A DNA stretch of 48,450 nt from Bacteroidales bacterium. Lineage in GTDB: Bacteria > Bacteroidota > Bacteroidia > Bacteroidales > Muribaculaceae. Below are positions 26,001-33,223 of the stretch, piece by piece. The notes below the pieces were generated by a model, which saw only the letters and a program-made list of their open reading frames with translations, did not search any database and was not told where the DNA came from. The DNA is taken from NCBI GenBank assembly GCA_019415705.1, contig DXYS01000065.1:1-48450 (forward strand). Reading direction: 5' to 3'. The translations under genes and the position numbers were made by a program. Every line of letters begins with the position of its first letter. The stretch's first letter is position 1.

Positions 26001-27611
26001 CGATGACGAGAGTCCGGCATTGGTTGCGACAACGCTGTAGGAGTATGATGTCAGCTCGTCGGGCTCGGGAACGGATTCGGCGAAAGATGTCTCCGCAATG
26101 TTTTCGGCGGCGACGCTGCCGTCGTTACGAGTGACGGTGTATTTAACTTCGGCGGGGTCAATATATCCTTCGTCGACGGCACGCGAGACAGCGGTCCATG
26201 AGAGTTTCATCTCTGTGCCCTCGCGCACGAGTTTGACATCGGTCGGACGGGCGGGGACGCCGTGTCCGACATAGAGCGATGCCTTGGCTTTGGGGCTGAT
26301 GCCGGCGTCGTTAGAGAGGGTGACGATAAACTCATAATTGGCGGGAGTGTCGAGTGTGACGGAGGTGCTGACATGTCCGCCGAACGAAGTGTTGCCGTTG
26401 GCCACAACCTGCCCGTTTGCAGAGATAGAATAGGTGAGCGGGCCGTCGGCGGCGTTGCCGATATAGGTTGTGGTCGGAGCGTCAAACTCGATGCTGCCGG
26501 TCATTGAGCCTTTCGGGAAGCTGACGCTGAGGTTGGTTGCGGCTGCCGGAGCGTTGTCCTCGGCCTCGGGGGCGGGGATAAACATGCCCATGATTTCGTC
26601 GTTGTTGGTGTAGGCAAACAAGTCGGTGGCTACGCCGGTCGAGAGGTTTACCTCACACAGCACAGAGGCTTTACCTTCCTCGAGAACGTTCCAGAACATG
26701 CGTCCGCTGCGAGGGTCGATGGTCGCCGAGCTGAGATACTGTGGCGCTTTGCCGGTCTCGCCGATGACAGTGACATCGCCGGTGTTTTTGTCAATTTTGC
26801 AGAGCGACGACGATGTTGCCATAAGACGGTTGTCGACCTTCTCGGTTTCGTAGCTGATAGCGTAGATTTGACCGGCGGCGTTGATTGCAAGCGAGTTCCA
26901 GTTGCCGGGCAGGTCTGCAATCTTGCTTGCTGTCACGGCCGAGGTCGTATAGATAAGTTTGGTGAGCTGCATGCCGCTCTTGTCGGCGTTGAAAGTTATG
27001 CCGTAGCATGCAAAGGTCGTCGGGTCGTATGCGACACCGCCGGTCACGACACATTCCACCGTGCCGTTGATGTATCCGTCTCGTTTGCCTGTTTCCAAAT
27101 TGTATGCCGAGATGGTGGTGTAGCCGATACCGGAGTATTCGTCATAGCTTGTGGCATAGTAGATGTTTTCGATGCAGACACCGCCGTAGAGTGCATTGGG
27201 ACCGTCAAGCAGCAGAGTGGTTTCGGGAGAGCTGACAGAGTAAATGCCACGTGGATATTCACAGTCCCACTCGCCGGTGATGATGTCGCTGTGGTAGACG
27301 GCTCCGCGCAGGTCGGGGAGGTTGTCGGGCGCGACTGCCGGAGCTTTGGCCGCGGTTTTGGCTACCGTAGCTTTGAGATTCGGGGCGCTTTGGCGTGCGG
27401 TGCGGAAGACGCTTGCCTTGGCTGCCTGCGTCCCTGCCGGCTCCTGCATGTAAGCCTGTGAGCTGACTGTTTTACGCTCGGTTGCAGGTCGGGCAAGTGC
27501 CTTTTCAGCACCCGCGGGCTCGATTTTCGGGATGGTAGTCCGATTTGCGGCCTGTAGAACGGTAGCTGAAACCGCGACCGTCAACAGTGCAATTGAAAAG
27601 AAATGTTTCAT
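23037..27611 (-). CDS. Giant secreted FN3 / choice-of-anchor-J protein
   Basis: This 1524-residue protein has a signal peptide (about 1-22, ending near VLQA). Residues about 95-345 look propeller-like, with repeated short strands around GPNALYGGVCIENIYYATSY, GQIYAISYETEK and GRMFWNVLEEG. FN3-like modules follow (about 350-540, 705-910), alternating with anchor-J jelly rolls at about 545-700 (TFETAEDMAGFTI, DDWLITPPVKLLAGKIYTLSF), 920-1085 (SGFTEGLAQWQM, LMSGKITLEDCEKPQLSFF) and 1200-1370 (TEDFEDFEG, DDWAISPYLSGKAQTVTLY). The last 70 residues resemble a surface-sorting tail. It is probably exported and cell-attached; no catalytic motif is visible. Confidence 0.85.
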   Translation of the reverse strand: MKHFFSIALLTVAVSATVLQAANRTTIPKIEPAGAEKALARPATERKTVSSQAYMQEPAGTQAAKASVFRTARQSAPNLKATVAKTAAKAPAVAPDNLPDLRGAVYHSDIITGEWDCEYPRGIYSVSSPETTLLLDGPNALYGGVCIENIYYATSYDEYSGIGYTTISAYNLETGKRDGYINGTVECVVTGGVAYDPTTFACYGITFNADKSGMQLTKLIYTTSAVTASKIADLPGNWNSLAINAAGQIYAISYETEKVDNRLMATSSSLCKIDKNTGDVTVIGETGKAPQYLSSATIDPRSGRMFWNVLEEGKASVLCEVNLSTGVATDLFAYTNNDEIMGMFIPAPEAEDNAPAAATNLSVSFPKGSMTGSIEFDAPTTTYIGNAADGPLTYSISANGQVVANGNTSFGGHVSTSVTLDTPANYEFIVTLSNDAGISPKAKASLYVGHGVPARPTDVKLVREGTEMKLSWTAVSRAVDEGYIDPAEVKYTVTRNDGSVAAENIAETSFAESVPEPDELTSYSYSVVATNAGLSSSAATSNSLSLGSIKVPYTNTFETAEDMAGFTIIDANKDGKTWSYYTQQKKAMCSYSNEGNVDDWLITPPVKLLAGKIYTLSFTSSCSYVNYPERLEVKMGKAATADAMTEQILPATLLTINTPVPFSKYIIPDADGVYFIGFHSISDPKNFNLYLDDIEIKEYVGVPTPSAVTDLKASPDMNGDFSVDIAFTAPTTDFAGNTISQLASIEVKRDGVSVKTFDNPTPGSPYSFTDTPEASGEVTYSVVAANEGGEGESASVTAFVGIGKPLAPTEVNIIETDNDGEVKITWQPVTTDVNGKTIKPGLLTYTIATYNVENKTWEAYIENITDTEFTLRALDEGEQDFVQYCVFAFVGKEYAGTVSPMIPAGTPFSDFAESIPEGYLTYPWSSGFTEGLAQWQMVIDREVEGASSQDGDNGFLKLSGTNVDDRSSLMSGKITLEDCEKPQLSFFAWNIIEAGKPDLNEVNVYIRESRTSEWTLLKNFTISSLGETEGWVPVIVPLDAYVNKTVEIRLEGVVKTHANMLFDNIHVGNSYTDDLAVRDIQAPETVMAGADFTVDVKIGNNTPVAVGGFDVRLTADGKDAATLHIDAIEPGVTITASFPQTMSAVATEPVVLSAEVILATDSRTENNKSEQISVAPKHNTYPTVLNLKGQSSSEGFTLSWDAPVLTKGEAVTVTEDFEDFEGFGPDPEGWTTVDRDNKPVGGLYGYPLPGMTAGQDTRSFFVFDTEMANLADNNSFKPHSGKKFFASLYRSDDGEVDDWAISPYLSGKAQTVTLYAKSYQSYLAEHMSVYYSTGSLDTDDFILVEDVRSVPGEWTLYSVDLPEGARYMALRSSATGCYMLMIDDVTYEAGSIHDLLEINGYDIYRGDKKLNDTPVQETSYTIPSADHTPASSVYSVKVVYNLGESAPQSVSALSSIDEIAGGVSVSVNGHTIVVDGADGHHVTVVTIDGKVIVSDDVEGTFAVDVLPAFYIVTVGNHSYKVSVQ

Positions 27612-27729
27612 AAAATTATAGTGATTAATGACAGTCGAAAAGTATATTTGGCGCCTCTGCCAAAATGCTAAAATTTAAGCACGATTGATTACAAAAAGAT
27701 GGCTTTATGGTTAGTTTTGTAAATTTCGA

Positions 27730-27737
27730 CAAATATA
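27730..27737 (-). promoter_or_regulatory. -7 promoter box for the 1524-residue protein
   Basis: On the minus strand TATATTTG, about 119 bases before the ATG at 27611. The expected leader is about 110 bases. A convincing -33 TTTG is not visible. Confidence 0.5.
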
Positions 27738-27782
27738 ATTACTATTTAACGAATATGCAATATGAGGTCGTCGGGAAACCGT

Positions 27783-27854
27783 TAAAAAAATAGGACGCAC
27801 CTTTGGAATGTTGATGTATCAGATTGATAGTCAGTCATACATGCCTAAGGTGCG
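27783..27854 (-). terminator. Terminator of the namZ-symporter-WYL operon
   Basis: On the minus strand CGCACCTTAGG (27854 down to 27844) pairs with CCAAAGGTGCG (27806 down to 27796) with one mismatch. An inner ATGTAT/ATACAT pair extends the hairpin, and the sequence TCCTATTTTTTT follows. It lies about 45 bases past the WYL stop codon. Confidence 0.7.
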
Positions 27855-27898
27855 GACCTGTAAATTATACGTAAAAGCGGTTTCGGTATTTTATTACG

Positions 27899-28792
27899 TC
27901 AATAGTGCTCCAAGGAGCGGGTGAGGGAGTCGCGGATGATGGCGCGGAGCTCGGGGGGCTCCATGACGGTCACGCGCGGGCCGTAGGAGAGGATTTCGTT
28001 GACGAGGTCGTCGGTGATGCGCATTTTGTAGATGAAGTCTGAGAATTCGTCGTGTATCATCTCGCTCTGCGAGTGATGCAGTGGCAGGGCGCGGAAGTAT
28101 TTGGCCTGCCGGGGGTCGGTGCGCAGCACGATGCGCTTGGGCTCGTTTTGCGTAAAGATAATGCCGAACGAATCGCGAAAGTAAGTTTCGGGGTCAAATG
28201 TCGGGTCGGGCGTGAACTGCTCGGCGAGCATGACTGCCGACTTCATGCGGTCGAGCGCATAGGTCTTGACGCGGTTGTCGGCAGTGTTGCGGCCGGTCAG
28301 ATACCAGCGCTGTTTGAAAATCTTGAGGAAGTATGGCTCGACGGTCACGCCGGATGTGGGCAGCGAGCGCGTATACGGCTGATAGTCAAAGCGCAGCAGA
28401 TGGTTGGTCTTGAGCGCGTCGATTACCACGGCGAGCCAGTCGCGGGCCGAGGGCACGTCCTCGATGAAGATTTTGTGTGACACTTCGCGCGAGCCGCTGA
28501 GTATGTCGTTGGTAGCGGCAGAGTTGAGCAACCAGTCGGTCACGCTCTCGTTGTGGGCGTCATCCTCGGAGATGTAGTATTCGAATGTCGAGGGATCGCA
28601 CTCGATGTTGATGCTGAACAGTTCTTCGACGGCCTGACGGTAGTTGTAGAATGTGCGACGAGGCAGCCGCGAGCTGCCGTCAGAGAAACGCGAGCGACGC
28701 CAGCACTCGTCGATTTCCTGACGGGTTATGCGGCCGTAGCGGCGGATGGTGTCGACGAGCCAGATGTAGCGGTTGAAAAGGTCGCGTGCCAT
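27899..28792 (-). CDS. WYL-domain transcriptional regulator
   Basis: This 297-residue protein has an N-terminal helix-turn-helix (about 1-75: RYIWLVDTIRRYGRITRQEI, then RRTFYNYRQAVEEL) and a WYL ligand-binding region (about 120-205: LRFDYQPYTRS, VEPYFLKIFKQRWYLTGRNT, VKTYALDRM), followed by a C-terminal WCX-like extension (about 205-297). WYL proteins sense nucleic-acid or nucleotide-type ligands in several defence and stress circuits. Its start follows the symporter stop by only 2 bases, so it belongs to the operon with the symporter and NamZ. A decayed copy of its 3' end sits at 22872-22964. Confidence 0.92.
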   Translation of the reverse strand: MARDLFNRYIWLVDTIRRYGRITRQEIDECWRRSRFSDGSSRLPRRTFYNYRQAVEELFSINIECDPSTFEYYISEDDAHNESVTDWLLNSAATNDILSGSREVSHKIFIEDVPSARDWLAVVIDALKTNHLLRFDYQPYTRSLPTSGVTVEPYFLKIFKQRWYLTGRNTADNRVKTYALDRMKSAVMLAEQFTPDPTFDPETYFRDSFGIIFTQNEPKRIVLRTDPRQAKYFRALPLHHSQSEMIHDEFSDFIYKMRITDDLVNEILSYGPRVTVMEPPELRAIIRDSLTRSLEHY

Positions 28793-28794
28793 GG

Positions 28795-30285
28795 TCAGGC
28801 GGCTTTGGCGGGTTTGTCGTCAGCCTTGTCAGTGGCTTTTTTGCCTATGGATAGCAGGCGCAGGCCGATGACCGTAATCAGGGCGTTGAGCAGCAGCAAC
28901 TCGAAGCTCGTCTCGTAGCCGAAGGCTTCTTTGAGCGCCCACTGGATGACCCATGATAGTACGGGGGCAGCCACACATACGGCGGGCACCCAGCGGTCAT
29001 GAACGGGCTTCTTCCAGAACATGCCGTAGACAAACAGGCCGAGTATCGGGCCATAGGTGTAGGAGGCGAGTGTGTAGACGGCGCTGATGGCGTCCTGATC
29101 GCTCAAATAGTAGAAGGCGACGATGACGGCGCCCATGACGACTGACATGGCGATGTGGACTATCTTGCGGGTGCGGGTGACGCGTTTTTCCTCCTGTTTC
29201 TTGTGGGCCTGCAGAATGTCGACAGTGAACGAGGTGGTCAGCGACGTCAGCGCCGAGCCGGCGGCCGAATAGGCAGCGGCGACGAGGCCGAGCACGAAGA
29301 GCACACCGACAATCACGGGCATGGACTCATGAGTGGCGACCATGCCGAAGATGTCGTCGGTCTTGGCCGGCACATCGATGCCGTTGCGGTCGAGGAAGAT
29401 GACCATCAGCGTGCCGAGCAGCAGGAAGAGGGCGATGACAAAGAACTGTGTTATGCCGCTGACTATCATATTCTTCTGGCTTTGTGACGAGTTCTTGCAG
29501 GCGAGATTGCGCTGCATCATGTCTTGGTCGAGACCGGTCATGGCGATGGCCATAAACACACCGGCGATAAACTGTTTCCAGAAGTAGGTGCCTTCTTTGG
29601 GATTGTCAAAGAAAAACATGCGCGATGTCGGATGGTCGCTGATGGCCGAGACCATCTCGCCGAACGAGAAGCCTAAGTTGGTTGCCACGAAGTATATGCA
29701 GAGCACCACCGACATGATGAGACAGAAGCTCTTGAGCGTGTCGGTCCATATCACCGCCTTTACGCCACCCTGCACAGTGTAGAGCCATATCAGGGCGATG
29801 GTCACGATGACATTGAAAATGAACGGTATATGCAGCGGCGAGAACACTAAAAGCTGCAACACGGCGCACACGACAAAGAATCTGACGGCCGCGCCTAACA
29901 TCTTGGAGATGAAGAAAAACCACGCGCCCGTGCGATATGTCGAGCGGCCGAAGCGCTCCTCCAAGTAGCCGTAGATCGAGATGAGGTTGCGGCGGTAGAA
30001 CATCGGCACGAGCACAAAGGCTATCGCGAAGTAGCCGACGATAAAGCCGAGCACCATCTGCAGGTAGGCATAGCCTTTACCGACAACCATGCCGGGCACG
30101 GAGATAAAGGTGACACCCGAAATGGCCGCTCCCACCATGGCGAAGGCCACGAGGGGCCAGGGCGTGCGGCGGTTGCCGGTGAAGAATGTCGAATTGCTCG
30201 AGCCTCGGCCCGCAAAATATGATATTGCTAAAAGGAGGATGAAGTAGCCTACTATCGTGAGGATGATAATGACCGGTTGTGACAT
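28795..30285 (-). CDS. Sodium:solute symporter (SSS family), probable amino-sugar or muropeptide importer
   Basis: This 496-residue inner-membrane protein has about 13 hydrophobic helices and SSS-family features: FFTGNRRTPWPLVAFAMVGA, ISGVTFISVPG, YGYLEERFG, TVQGGVKAVIWTDTLKSFCL, and the segment GLVAAAYSAAGSALTSLTTSF with the Ser/Thr cluster that normally forms the second sodium site. The C-terminus is Lys/Ala/Asp-rich and cytoplasmic. The gene lies 33 bases downstream of namZ, so I infer that it imports MurNAc or a related cell-wall sugar; the sequence alone does not fix the substrate. Confidence 0.9.
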   Translation of the reverse strand: MSQPVIIILTIVGYFILLLAISYFAGRGSSNSTFFTGNRRTPWPLVAFAMVGAAISGVTFISVPGMVVGKGYAYLQMVLGFIVGYFAIAFVLVPMFYRRNLISIYGYLEERFGRSTYRTGAWFFFISKMLGAAVRFFVVCAVLQLLVFSPLHIPFIFNVIVTIALIWLYTVQGGVKAVIWTDTLKSFCLIMSVVLCIYFVATNLGFSFGEMVSAISDHPTSRMFFFDNPKEGTYFWKQFIAGVFMAIAMTGLDQDMMQRNLACKNSSQSQKNMIVSGITQFFVIALFLLLGTLMVIFLDRNGIDVPAKTDDIFGMVATHESMPVIVGVLFVLGLVAAAYSAAGSALTSLTTSFTVDILQAHKKQEEKRVTRTRKIVHIAMSVVMGAVIVAFYYLSDQDAISAVYTLASYTYGPILGLFVYGMFWKKPVHDRWVPAVCVAAPVLSWVIQWALKEAFGYETSFELLLLNALITVIGLRLLSIGKKATDKADDKPAKAA

Positions 30286-30318
30286 ATGGCGATATTCGTT
30301 ATAATCGTTTATAATCAG

Positions 30319-31545
30319 TTATTCGGCGTAGAGAAGATAAGGACGGCGCTGCTCTTTGAAACGGGCAACATCGTCGGCCCATGTGGCCTTGATATCTTCT
30401 GCGCTCATGCCTTGTTCAATCATCTTTCGGATATCTCCGCGACCGATGAGCAGTTCGAAGAACGAGCGGAAAAATTTGTCGCCCATGCCGAGGTCGCGGT
30501 AGGCGTCGATAAGATAACTGAGGTTGATGCCCTGCGCGATAGCCTCGTCGTCAGAGATGGCGCTGAGGTCGACACCGTGGCAGAGCTTGTCTAATTGCGG
30601 GGGATTCTTGGCGCCGGCCACAGAGCGAGGTGTGAACTCGAAGTCGCGACCTTTCATGTCAGGGTGGCCGTAAATCATGAAAGGCTTGTCAGTGCCGCGG
30701 CCGAGGCTCACGGGTGTGGCCTCGAAGTAGCATAGCGACGGGTAGAGATAGATGGCCGTCATGGTCTTGAGGTTAGGCGACGGGGCCACGGGCAGGCGAT
30801 AGCGTGTCTGATGGGTGTAGTTGTCGCAGGGGATGACCTTTAGATCGACCTTGGCGCTGTCGGCGAGCCAGCCCTCGCCGTTGGCCATCAGGGCGAGCTC
30901 GCCGAGCGTCATGCCGTGAACGACGGGGATGGGGAGGCGTCCGACCCCCGATTTATAGCGCATGTCGAGTATAGGACCGTCGACCGTCATGCCGTTGGGG
31001 TTGGGACGGTCGAGCACGACGACTGTCTTGCCGGCACGCGCGGCGGCATTCATCAGGTCTATCATCGTGCAGTAATAAGTATAGTAGCGCAGGCCGACAT
31101 CCTGTATGTCGACCACGATAATGTCAAGCGAGTCGATTACCTCGGGTGCGGGGCCGCGTTTGCCGCCGTCATAGAGCGACGATATCTTGATGCCGGTCAC
31201 GGGGTCAACGCTGCTGCTGACCTTCTCGCCGGCGTCAGCGTCGCCGCGGAAACCGTGCTCGGGCGAGAATATCGTCACCACGTTGATGCCCCCGTCGAGC
31301 ATCAGGTCGAGTGTGTGACGGTCGCCGACCATGCCTGTGTGATTTGAGAAAAGCGCCACTCGGCGGTCTTTGAGCAACGGGAAGTATTCGGCGGTTTTGG
31401 CCGCTGCCACCGTTACTGTGTCGGCAGACTTCGCCTGCTGCATCTGTGCACTTTCTGCCCGACCGCGCGATGCATCGCCGCATGCGAGAGTCGGCATGGC
31501 CGCCGCAACAACGGCGATGACCAAAAATAGTTGTTTGATAGTCAT
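30319..31545 (-). CDS. namZ: NamZ-type exo-N-acetylmuramidase (DUF1343)
   Basis: This 408-residue protein has an export signal ending at PTLAC (cysteine near residue 22), possibly a lipobox, though the -3 position is not ideal. Family motifs follow in order: ALFSNHTGMVGD, IFSPEHGFRGDADAGE, SLYDGGKRGPAPEVI, VDIQDVGLRYYTYYCTM, VLDRPNPNG, LPVAPSPNL and VSLGRGTDKPF. NamZ enzymes release MurNAc from the non-reducing ends of peptidoglycan chains, so this protein should act in the periplasm. The symporter gene follows directly and a WYL regulator ends the operon, fitting a cell-wall recycling unit. Confidence 0.9.
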   Translation of the reverse strand: MTIKQLFLVIAVVAAAMPTLACGDASRGRAESAQMQQAKSADTVTVAAAKTAEYFPLLKDRRVALFSNHTGMVGDRHTLDLMLDGGINVVTIFSPEHGFRGDADAGEKVSSSVDPVTGIKISSLYDGGKRGPAPEVIDSLDIIVVDIQDVGLRYYTYYCTMIDLMNAAARAGKTVVVLDRPNPNGMTVDGPILDMRYKSGVGRLPIPVVHGMTLGELALMANGEGWLADSAKVDLKVIPCDNYTHQTRYRLPVAPSPNLKTMTAIYLYPSLCYFEATPVSLGRGTDKPFMIYGHPDMKGRDFEFTPRSVAGAKNPPQLDKLCHGVDLSAISDDEAIAQGINLSYLIDAYRDLGMGDKFFRSFFELLIGRGDIRKMIEQGMSAEDIKATWADDVARFKEQRRPYLLYAE

Positions 31546-31686
31546 TGGTTTATAAGGTATTGGATTTAATATTAGCTACATCGTAAAGTTACGACAAAGA
31601 AGTCGCCCAATCACCTTAAATATAATATATAAAATATAATAAAATTTAAAATAGCCTATGCGTGACATTCTTCCCGAAAAAATTCA

Positions 31687-31694
31687 TAACTTTG
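31687..31694 (+). promoter_or_regulatory. -7 promoter box of tRNA-Ala
   Basis: TAACTTTG matches TAnnTTTG and lies 16 bases before the tRNA 5' end. Confidence 0.55.
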
Positions 31695-31710
31695 TATCGT
31701 TAAACACGAC

Positions 31711-31784
31711 GGGGTATTAGCTCATCTGGCTAGAGCGCGACACTGGCAGTGTCGAGGTGAGCGGTTCGAGTCCGCTATACTCCA
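31711..31784 (+). tRNA. tRNA-Ala (anticodon GGC)
   Basis: The cloverleaf folds fully: acceptor GGGGTAT/ATACTCC including the G3-U70 wobble pair that marks alanine tRNAs, D-arm GCTC/GAGC, anticodon stem CGACA/TGTCG with loop CTGGCAG (anticodon GGC), a 5-base variable loop and T-arm AGCGG/CCGCT with TTCGAGT. The discriminator base is A at 31784. The CCA end is not encoded (CCC follows). Confidence 0.95.
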
Positions 31785-31789
31785 CCCGT

Positions 31790-31821
31790 CAAGCGAATCG
31801 AAAAATCGATTCGCTTTTTTG
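31790..31821 (+). terminator. Terminator after tRNA-Ala
   Basis: AAGCGAATCGA (31791-31801) pairs perfectly with TCGATTCGCTT (31807-31817), followed by TTTG. A near copy lies at 32535-32565 after the hepT gene. Confidence 0.85.
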
Positions 31822-31848
31822 TTATATTGGTATAAATAATTATTTTTG
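31818..31848 (+). promoter_or_regulatory. Consensus promoter of the mntA-hepT module
   Basis: TTTG (31818-31821), exactly 19 bases, then TATTTTTG (31841-31848): a perfect TTTG-N19-TAnnTTTG. The -33 box overlaps the T-tract of the tRNA terminator. The -7 box is 6 bases before the ATG at 31855, so the transcript is nearly leaderless. Confidence 0.75.
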
Positions 31849-31854
31849 CGGTGT

Positions 31855-32166
31855 ATGAAGCTGATAGAGATGAATATGGACAAGATTGTCGCCTTGTGTA
31901 AAAAGTACAAGGTCGCCCGGCTGTGGGTCTTCGGCTCCATACTCACCCCGCGTTTCAATGACGAAAGCGACGTGGACTTCTCTGTGAATTTTGACGAAGA
32001 GAGTATCAATCGTGAAGGCCTTGACTGGGCAGATATATTCTTCGATTTTATGCATGAACTCGAGAATCTTTTCGGCCGTCGTGTTGATCTCGTATGCGAT
32101 GACGTCGTAAAGAATAAAGTATTTCGCAAAGAATTGGACTCTACTAAAATATTAATCTATGGATGA
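31855..32166 (+). CDS. mntA: MntA-type nucleotidyltransferase antitoxin
   Basis: This 103-residue minimal nucleotidyltransferase shows the GS-x10-DxD motif: VFGS (Gly27-Ser28) followed by SDVDF with Asp39 and Asp41, as in AMPylating antitoxins of the MntA/HepT type. The start is placed at ATG 31855 (MKLIEMNMDK); ATG 31870 is also possible, while the TTG at 31846 would lie inside the promoter box. Its 3' end overlaps the toxin gene by 8 bases, the usual arrangement. MntA inactivates HepT by adding AMP units to the tyrosine of its RNase motif. Confidence 0.9.
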   Translation: MKLIEMNMDKIVALCKKYKVARLWVFGSILTPRFNDESDVDFSVNFDEESINREGLDWADIFFDFMHELENLFGRRVDLVCDDVVKNKVFRKELDSTKILIYG

Positions 32167-32509
32167 TTCCGTTAAAAAACATCTCGAGGACATCCTTCTG
32201 GCAATTTCCGAAATTGAAATGGCGGAGGAACGATTTGGACGTCAATATGAAATTTTTGAAAATGATGTGATCTTTCGGAAATTTGTAGAGCGAAACATTG
32301 AGATAATAGGTGAGGCAATGAACCGTATTTTAAAGGTTGACCCTCAGATAAATATTAATTCCGCCCGGAAAATTGTCGACACCCGCAATTATGTTATCCA
32401 CGCCTACGACTCGTTAAAACCCGATATTTTGTGGGCAATTGTGGTAAACCACATACCAAGATTAAAGAACGATATACTCAGATTGCTTGGATTATTTAAA
32501 GGAGTTTGA
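32159..32509 (+). CDS. hepT: HepT-type RNase toxin (DUF86)
   Basis: This 116-residue all-alpha protein has the HEPN ribonuclease motif Rx4HxY as RNYVIHAY (Arg76, His81, Tyr83); Tyr83 is the expected AMPylation target. The FVERNIEIIGEAMNRILK stretch at about 42-59 is typical of the family. The key residues are all present, so it should be active unless neutralised by MntA. The gene overlaps mntA and is followed after 25 bases by a terminator that copies the one after tRNA-Ala. Confidence 0.9.
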   Translation: MDDSVKKHLEDILLAISEIEMAEERFGRQYEIFENDVIFRKFVERNIEIIGEAMNRILKVDPQININSARKIVDTRNYVIHAYDSLKPDILWAIVVNHIPRLKNDILRLLGLFKGV

Positions 32510-32534
32510 AAGTGGTCTGAGTTCTGCACACCAT

Positions 32535-32565
32535 CAAGCGAATCGATTTTCGGTTCGCTTTTTTG
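32535..32565 (+). terminator. Terminator after hepT (near copy of the tRNA-Ala terminator)
   Basis: AAGCGAATCG (32536-32545) pairs with CGGTTCGCTT (32551-32560) through one G-U pair, then TTTTG. The flanking TCAAGCGAATCGA and TTCGCTTTTTTGTTATAT are shared with the copy at 31790-31826. Confidence 0.8.
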
Positions 32566-32587
32566 TTATATATTTGCATTATTAATC

Positions 32588-32622
32588 AATTGGTCTAATT
32601 GGTCTAATTAGACTAATTAGTC
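32588..32622. repeat. Four 9-base tandem units / overlapping palindromes
   Basis: AATTGGTCT twice, then AATTAGACT and AATTAGTC. The units also create two perfect 12-base palindromes, GTCTAATTAGAC and GACTAATTAGTC. They lie 46 bases before the four-helix-bundle gene. Confidence 0.8.
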
Positions 32623-32667
32623 AAATATCATTTTTTTAACTCTTTATTAACCTAAGTCTTCTATCCG

Positions 32668-33223
32668 ATGCGAGAAACATTTCTGCCGCAAAAGGGTAAT
32701 TATCGTAAACTGATAGCTTTCCAAAAAGCAGAGTGCATCTACGATATCACTTATTATTTTGCGCATGCATATTTAGAAAAAGGGTGACCGTACTATAGAC
32801 CAAATGGTACAGGCAGCCCGAAGCGGCAGGCAGAACATAGCCGAAGGCTCGGCAGCGGCCGCTACGTCTGCCGAAACCGAAATAAAGCTTGTGAATGTCG
32901 CTCGGGCGAGTCTTCAGGAACTGCTCTTGGACTATGAAGATTATCTCAGAGTGAATAGCTTGTCCAAATGGGATTTAAACTCTGAAAAAGCAGTCCGAAC
33001 AAGACGCGTATGTTCAGAGCATAATGACTCGGCGTTTTACGTAGAGGCCATCAAACAGCGTTCGGCAGAGACTACCGCCAATATTGCCATCACCCTCATT
33101 CATCAGACAGACGTATTTCTTCGCAAACTCTTGGAAAGACTTCAGGACGACTTCATAAAAAACGGCGGCATCAAAGAACAAATGTACCGCGCCCGCACAA
33201 ATTTCCGGGAAAAGCAGTCATAA
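32668..33223 (+). pseudogene. Four-helix-bundle (S23/IVS-type) protein gene, frameshifted
   Basis: The frame from ATG 32668 encodes 39 residues (MRETFLPQKGNYRKLIAFQK..., ending LEKG) and stops at TGA 32785-32787. The missing remainder continues in another frame: GGT at 32783 gives GDRTIDQMVQAARSGRQNIA and then EGSAAAATSAETEIKLVNVA up to 33223, the classic sequence of four-helix-bundle proteins of the intervening-sequence family. One extra G in AAAAAGGGTGA explains the break. An ATG at 32804 could give a 139-residue truncated product. It may be a true mutation, a phase-variable site or a sequencing error. The 3' end overlaps the convergent MmcQ-type gene by 6 bases. Confidence 0.8.

Noticed and set aside
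31846..31854. TTG start for mntA
   Set aside because: It overlaps the -7 promoter box, so it cannot be transcribed from that promoter; ATG 31855 is better.
32588..32622. CRISPR-like repeats
   Set aside because: The units are 9 bases, adjacent and without spacers; no cas genes are present anywhere in the window.
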